Shown: piece by piece, positions 58,766-64,000 of the stretch
Layout of the letters: the number at the start of each line of letters is the position of its first letter
Position numbering within the stretch: the first letter of the stretch is position 1
Assembly: GCA_019693395.1 (NCBI GenBank)
Contig: JAAMXP010000868.1
Span: 26,413 to 90,412 of the forward strand
DNA from: Ettlia oleoabundans
Taxonomy: Eukaryota; Chlorophyta; Chlorophyceae; Chlamydomonadales
Length of the DNA: 64,000 bases
Direction of reading: 5' to 3'
Notes under the pieces: model-generated
What the model saw: only the letters and a program-made list of their open reading frames with translations
Databases searched by the model: none
Told to the model about the DNA's origin: nothing
Program-made: the position numbers and the translations under genes

Positions 58766-61700
58766 ATGAGCACGCCCCTTCGCAGCAGCGGCCGCTCGTT
58801 CGTGCAGACTGCCGGCCACCCGCCAGCTGCCTCCCTAGACGAGCTGGAGGCTGGCGACAAGTATTGCAAGCGCCGGCGGCGCGGCGCAGCCTTTGGAACC
58901 AGAGAGCTCAAGCTCGGCGCGCAGAGCGCAGGCTACACCAGCTTGGGTGTCATCCTAGCGGTGTTGATTATGTGGGGTGTGGGCAGGCTCCATGACGCGC
59001 TTGTGGGGCCCCTGGTGCAGCAGATTGTGGAGCAGGAGCGACAGAGGGGCGTAGAGGCAGCAGAGCAGCGGGGCCGCGGAATGCTGGTGGAGCTGCACAG
59101 CGGCAGCGGCAGCCCTAATGGCGGCAGTGGTGACAAGGCCGTCAGGCCACAAGGGGCGCTTGCATTGGCCAGCGATGCAGCAGAGGGCGGCTCAAGACCA
59201 CGAGGTGCTGGCGGCCTGGCACGCGATTGCCCTAGCCACTGCAAACACCTGGTTCTGGCTGCAGGCCAGAGGAACTGCAGCGGAGCGGGGCTGGCCCAGG
59301 CAGATCGCCAGCTGCTTCAGCGGGAGATTGGCGGCATGCTGCGCTCCCTGTCTGACACCCACCCCTGGGTGCTGGGATGGCCAGATGTGCAGCCAGACGG
59401 CCCTGATGCACAGCAGCAGGCAGGCAGCATCATCAGCAAGGGGCAGCGGCTGGAGGTGCCGGGGGTGCAGGCTCACAGGATGGTGGATGAGCGGTTTGGA
59501 CGCCAGACAAAAACAAATGTCCCAGGTAAGGCATGAAGATGCTGCTATGGCATCCTCTATTGCATGCTTCCAGGCATAGTGGCTTGTCTCAGCATATACT
59601 TGGCACACGCCTTGCCAGTCACAGCACACTGCAGCAGCAACCAAACAAGCCCAGCCTGCTCAGCTGCTGCACACCTGCTGGGGAAGGCGCCAGTTTCTCG
59701 TCTCCCAAGCCTAAATGATAGGTTGCTCTCCTTCTTCTCCTACTCCCCCCCGCGTGTCCCTCTTCCCAGGCCTCCAAGCTTTTCTGCCCTGCTCTTCCTT
59801 TTCCAGGGGTGGAGGATGTGCATGCCGAGCTGACGGCCTACAATGCAGCCATGATTGAGGCGATGGTGCTGGAGCCAGGGGCGGCTGCCGCACGCCAGCA
59901 TCGCACACGGGCTGCAGAGCTGGGGCTGCTGCCTCTGGACGACATGGCGGATGTGGGGTCCATCCCGCAGCGCATTGCTTTCCTTAACGAGCTGTACGAG
60001 GAGGTGAGGGCGGGGCTGGGGACGTGCGGGTGACTGGGGGTGGGGGAGGGGGGACGCAGCTAGATGGAGTTCGAGGCAGACATTCTGACCTGGAACAACA
60101 TGATGCAGCTGCAGGAAGTGACTCATTGTTTGTGCTTGGAAGCTAACAGTTGGGTTTTCGGCTCGAAGCCTTGTGCCTGTGCCTGTGCCTGTGCAGGTGC
60201 AGGCGGGGGAAACGCTGCGTGTGTGCATCACTGCAACCACTTCAGCAGATGTGTGGGGCGTGAGGCGGGAGCTGTTGCCCTGGATGCAGTACCACACGGC
60301 GCTGGGTGTGGCGCATTTTTATGTGAGTGTGCTGCTGTCATGCCGCCTTTCTCCTCAGTTGAAGCATTGGGCCTGCAGCTCTGCCTCACATACTGGTCTG
60401 GGCTGTTGCCCGACGCCTTGCTGTCCTAGGAGGCCTGAACTTCTTCAGCTCAATCGCCTGGAACTGACCGCCGTATCCTCTCCTGGCATCCGCGCCCTGC
60501 AGCTGCTGTACGACGGGCGGGACAGTGAGGCGGTACTCCTGCTGTCCCAAGTGCGCCACCTCACCCTCATCCACATACATACGCCCTTTGCCTTGCCCGC
60601 CGACCTCAGTAAGTTTGAGCTGTGGAGCACAGGGATGAACGCCAGCAGCAGCAGGCAGTGGGCCAGCCAGCCGGGCAACTACGAGCTCATGATGAAGCAG
60701 GGGTGAGCCGCCGTGTGCGGGGATGTGGGCATGGTCTCATTAAAGGGCAGCCCACACCCAAGTTGCATTGGCAGTTCTGCCGCATGCATGATCCACACAA
60801 GAGCCTGCTATCTCATCTAGCTGCTGCCGCCCATGTCTCAGTGCGAGACGCTGCTGTGTGTCCTGCCCGTAGGTATGGAGGGGAGCAGGCTTTGCTGCTG
60901 GCAGCCAGGGACGGCATGCACTGGCTGCTGCACCTGGACCCCGATGAACTGCTCCATCCGGGTGGGTGGATGGCACAGACGTGGACTGAACACATACGTG
61001 CATCACTGCAATGGACTAAACACATGCTTGGGTCAGCTGGGGCCATAAAGACCGCTACAGAGTATGGGTTGCCTGTTAACACGGCAAGCATCGGTGGGGT
61101 TGCGACTAGTGGTTTTGTCACTCCTATTAACAAAACTTCCTGGCTGCGCATGCCTCAAGCCGTGCATCAGTGCAGGTGGCCCCATGTGCAGCCTCACCGC
61201 TGCTCTGGCGCGGCAGCCGCCGCACGTGCCGGCGGTGCGGTTTATGAATTTTGAGGCTCAGCCAGAAGCCGGGGACATCACCAACCGCATTGAACAGGTA
61301 ACCCTGCACTGCCATGCATTCCTCCAGTGAGCAGATAAACAACATCATCCAGTGCTCAACGCTGGGCTGATGACAACACCTGCAACCAAGCATAAACACA
61401 TGTATAATTGATGCGTATGCTCTTGCATCCCCCCCTTGCGCTTGTCCACAAAGGTCACCCTGTTCCGCGTGCACAAGCACTTCATCACACCAGAGGCGCA
61501 CCACTATAGAAGCCTCTACAAGCTGGCGGAGTCCTCAGGTGAAAGAGACTCAGGGCTTGTCTTAAGATGGCACCCGATCCGGGGAAGCTGATAGCGCTGT
61601 GTAGGGAGAGCTGTGTAGGGACTCTTACCTGCCTGCAGTGACACGGAGCCTTTGCTTGCCTTGTTGTTGCTTGGGTTCAAAGCCTGCCCTTAGTCACATA

Positions 61701-62799
61701 TAAGCCCAAAACACACATTGATGCTGGCTTGCAGCGTTCCTTCTGCTGTATGCGAATGGCAAGTCTGCCGTGCGTGTGGATGCTCTGGGGGTGCGGCCGC
61801 TGGGGCCCCACTTCTTCACCGGGAACCCCTCGCCCAGGTTGGACTGCCACGCTTGTCATCTGTGTCAGCACTAGTCTTACAGGCTGTTAGATTTCAGGAA
61901 AATTTGTTTTACCGTGCCTTCCCGCCTCCCCAAGCCCTGCAGCACGCTTGTAAGTTTGTGCTCTTGCTGTTCAGGTGGCAGACTGCAGACAATCCGACCG
62001 GGGAGTGGCGGCACGTTGTGAGCGACGATACCGTGGTGCTCCACTATGCGTACAGCACAGCGGAGGATGTGGCCGCCAAGGCGCATCGCAGCTGCCCGGA
62101 CAGCTATCTGGAAGCTGCACGCCGCAGGGACCGTGCAAAGGTGGGGCGCATGCCGGGGGGCGTGGCGGCTTGCTGGCCCGCTGCTTTGTGCAAACTAGCG
62201 CTGTTCCCTGCTCCGTTCAATAGCATGGCTGACTGTTACATCAATCCAGGAGCTGAATGGTGCCCTCACCTGCACTGCCGATCCTCCCAACCTTGCTTTG
62301 GCACGACATTCAATGCCGTCCAAGGCGCAGGTGAAGGAATGCTTTGTAATTGACTTTGATGCGGAAGCCTACATGGCTGCTGCTCAGGGCCCGGCAGCAG
62401 CGCTTGACTTCTTCTACAGCCGCATGGTGCTGAGCGAGGGGGCGCGAGTGCGGTGCACAGACCCGTCGGTAGGGCAGCAGGTGAGCAGGACTTGTTTGCT
62501 CTTGCTGGGGTATGCCCAACAGGCAGTGTGCCTCTGCCATGCTGCCTGGTGACCAGTTGGTTGGCCACTGAAGGCACCAAGATGCAACCAGTGACAGGTG
62601 CCATATCATCCTCCGTTCCTTCACCCTTGTCATGTGATGCTTCCAGCAGGGCTGGTGCACCTTGACCGACATTGAGCGCTTCAAGTACTTGATGGAGAAG
62701 GTGGGACTCTATCGCAGACTGCACACACCCGCAACACTGCTGCGCCAGCAGGAGCGAGCAATCAAACGACGTCTACGCCAGGACAGCCCAACAACTTGA
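58766..62799 (+). CDS. GT92-like type II membrane glycosyltransferase
   Basis: Glycosyltransferase of the GT92/DUF23-like GT-A fold, expected in the Golgi. Eleven exons join in phase to 716 residues: 58766..59525, 59807..60003, 60197..60322, 60503..60702, 60873..60961, 61176..61297, 61454..61538, 61735..61837, 61975..62140, 62331..62480, 62647..62799. A short basic cytosolic tail precedes one membrane helix (YTSLGVILAVLIMWGVG, about residues 53-70) and a long stem. The catalytic part shows RELLPWMQYHTALGVAHFYL, LYDGRDSEAV, GGEQALLLAARDGMHWLLHL followed by the metal-binding DPDELLHP, PAVRFMNFEAQPEAGD, YANGKSAVRV, PHFFTGNPSPRW and VVLHYAYSTAEDVAAK. The ending is basic (AIKRRLRQDSPTT). Donor and acceptor sugars are unknown. 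A TGTGCC run directly precedes the exon 3 acceptor. Confidence 0.8.
60172..60196. repeat. TGTGCC hexanucleotide run at a splice acceptor
   Basis: Four copies of TGTGCC stand where the polypyrimidine tract of the exon 3 acceptor would be. Adjacent CAGs at 60196 and 60202 are both usable in frame, so two residues may be alternative. Confidence 0.6.
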
Positions 62800-62822
62800 A
62801 GTGGAGAGCAGCCTGCTTAGCT

Positions 62823-62827
62823 TGTAA
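62823..62827 (+). terminator. TGTAA polyadenylation signal after GT92-like gene
   Basis: TGTAA about 24 bases after the stop; another TGTAA follows near 62902. The remainder to 63086 is convergent 3' sequence with no supported gene. Confidence 0.5.
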
Positions 62828-63086
62828 GCACCTTCGCAGCTGTTGATGCCAGAGCTGGACATGCAGCTGGTGTGCTCATGCCATGCTACTTCCAGTGGTC
62901 CTGTAACTCACGTTTTGGCCGTCTGCTTTGAGGTTAAAGTGGAGGCGCGCCCAGCACATCGTGCCATCCAGCAGCAGTGAGCATCCCCACCAAGTATATT
63001 TGCCTTACATCCATCCTGGGCCAGCTAGGGCATAGGAGCGCTGCGTGGCAGGCAATGCGGTGTTGCACTGCAGGTCACGTAATGCA

Positions 63087-64000
63087 CTACATGCCTGCAG
63101 CAATCCACATCATCAAGCCGCTCGCTTGGCCCTCTGGTGCTGGAGTGCGCGCTGCAACCATCCAAGGGTCCCAACGGCGGTTGACGTAGTTGTGGGATGA
63201 GCCAGCAGCTGGGCTTGCGTTCGCTATCCTCTCCTGTGCAGCCACAGCCCCATCATGGTCACCCACCTGCTCTGCCGCCACAGCACGTTCTATCCTTGCC
63301 TCAATGGGGGTGCTGTACAGCCTCACTGGCTGGTCTTGGGCAAACTTGTGTACTGCAGGCGGCAGGCAGCAAGCGCATGCCTTGCGTGCGGGCCTCTGGA
63401 TTGCACTGGCGATACCCCAAACCTGACATGATGAGGGTTTGCCTATGCAGTGAAGTTTGACACGCATACCGATGTATTGACACGACCGCCTTGCCTGTGT
63501 TCGGTATGCCACAGATGTGGGGGGTGGATTCAGCGTAGCCAGTATCAAACATGAAGCGCGCCTCTGGGGTGGCATGTGAGATGGCAGGGGTGCACGCAGC
63601 TGCCGCTGTACCTGCCTGCAAGTGACATGCGCATACTGGACACGTTTGGAACAGCTGATTTGCAATGCTATATGTCATTTGTTCAACATAAATTCGAAAG
63701 GAATCCACAACACTGCCTGACATGCCCCGCACCTGGCTGAAGCTGCTCATGTTAGCGGGGCCAGTAGCAGCAAGGCGCCGAATCAGGGAGGGTGTGCACA
63801 TTAAGGGGCTAACCGAAGCAGGGCCCTGCAGAACCCCTGCGCCAGCACTTGATCCACTGGCATGCATAAAGCTGAAGCTGTCACCCGGGCTGTCTGGCGC
63901 AGAGAGAGAAGGCGGCGGTAGAGGCGGTGATCGTACGCCTGGGACATCCTGGGACACCCCCACGTCTCCAACTGGGGCATGCACAGCTTTCACAAGATCC
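63087..64000 (-). CDS. Unrecognised protein, C-terminal part
   Basis: Not recognised; the 5' end is off the right edge. Best model: an open exon from the edge to 63733 (Pro/Ser-rich, SPPLPPPSLSAPDSPG, then SVSPLMCTPSLIRRLAA), exon 63615..63495 (CTPAISHATPEARFMFDTGY), and last exon 63352..63087 (STPIEARIERAVAAEQVGDH, then NYVNRRWDPW) ending WIAAGM and TAG. The first intron (63732-63616) is 117 bases without stops in frame, so it may instead be coding. The second intron needs a GC donor (GCAAGG) to keep phase. The SLIRRLAATGP stretch looks helical; no domain could be named. Confidence 0.5.

Overview
The window looks like nuclear DNA of a green alga, most likely a trebouxiophyte of the Chlorella/Micractinium/Coccomyxa type. 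Genes are dense (about twenty in 64 kb) and GC-rich. Most carry several introns of roughly 100-350 bp with clean GTRNGN...CAG borders. Coding regions are full of CAG/CTG-encoded Gln, Ala and Ser runs. Several genes are followed by the chlorophyte polyadenylation pentamer TGTAA. Families point the same way: phytol kinase, a raffinose-synthase-type GH36 enzyme, a TilS of plastid type, and a calcineurin-B-related protein of the plant At3g18430 type. I saw no bacterial, viral or organellar segment, no tRNA or rRNA gene, and no intact transposon. Exon models were built by hand from splice signals, reading phase and family motifs.

Left part (1-16.5 kb): 3' end of a GT47 exostosin-like glycosyltransferase, a phytol/farnesol kinase, a small Lys/Ala-rich protein, XRCC3 (minus) with a long His/Gln-rich tail, two tandem acyltransferase-3 membrane proteins (the second with a 2-bp frame lesion), and a RING-like/CCCH/coiled-coil/UBA protein.

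Centre (16.5-37 kb): two very long minus-strand genes. One is a 24-exon raffinose-synthase-like gene with a 1.5-kb repeat-bearing intron. The other is a 17-exon gene for a roughly 2,800-residue nuclear protein with mostly low-complexity sequence, a Cys cluster, tandem BRCT domains and a C-terminal BAH domain.

Right part (37-64 kb): a Nudix-type protein, an ecdysteroid/choline-kinase-like phosphotransferase, TIM22, a JHY-like protein (minus), tRNA(Ile)-lysidine synthase TilS, the calcineurin-B-related protein, a PKA-type AGC kinase (minus), the tRNA methylthiotransferase CDKAL1, a GT92-like type II membrane glycosyltransferase, and a gene running off the right edge (minus).

The genes do not form one pathway; the order is a normal eukaryotic mixture with head-to-head and tail-to-tail pairs. 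Points most worth a second look: the giant BRCT-BAH protein, the altered Walker A motif and tail of XRCC3, in-frame coding-like sequence beyond the TilS stop, recurrent GC-AG introns, the repeat-containing long intron, and the mixed zinc-finger/UBA protein.
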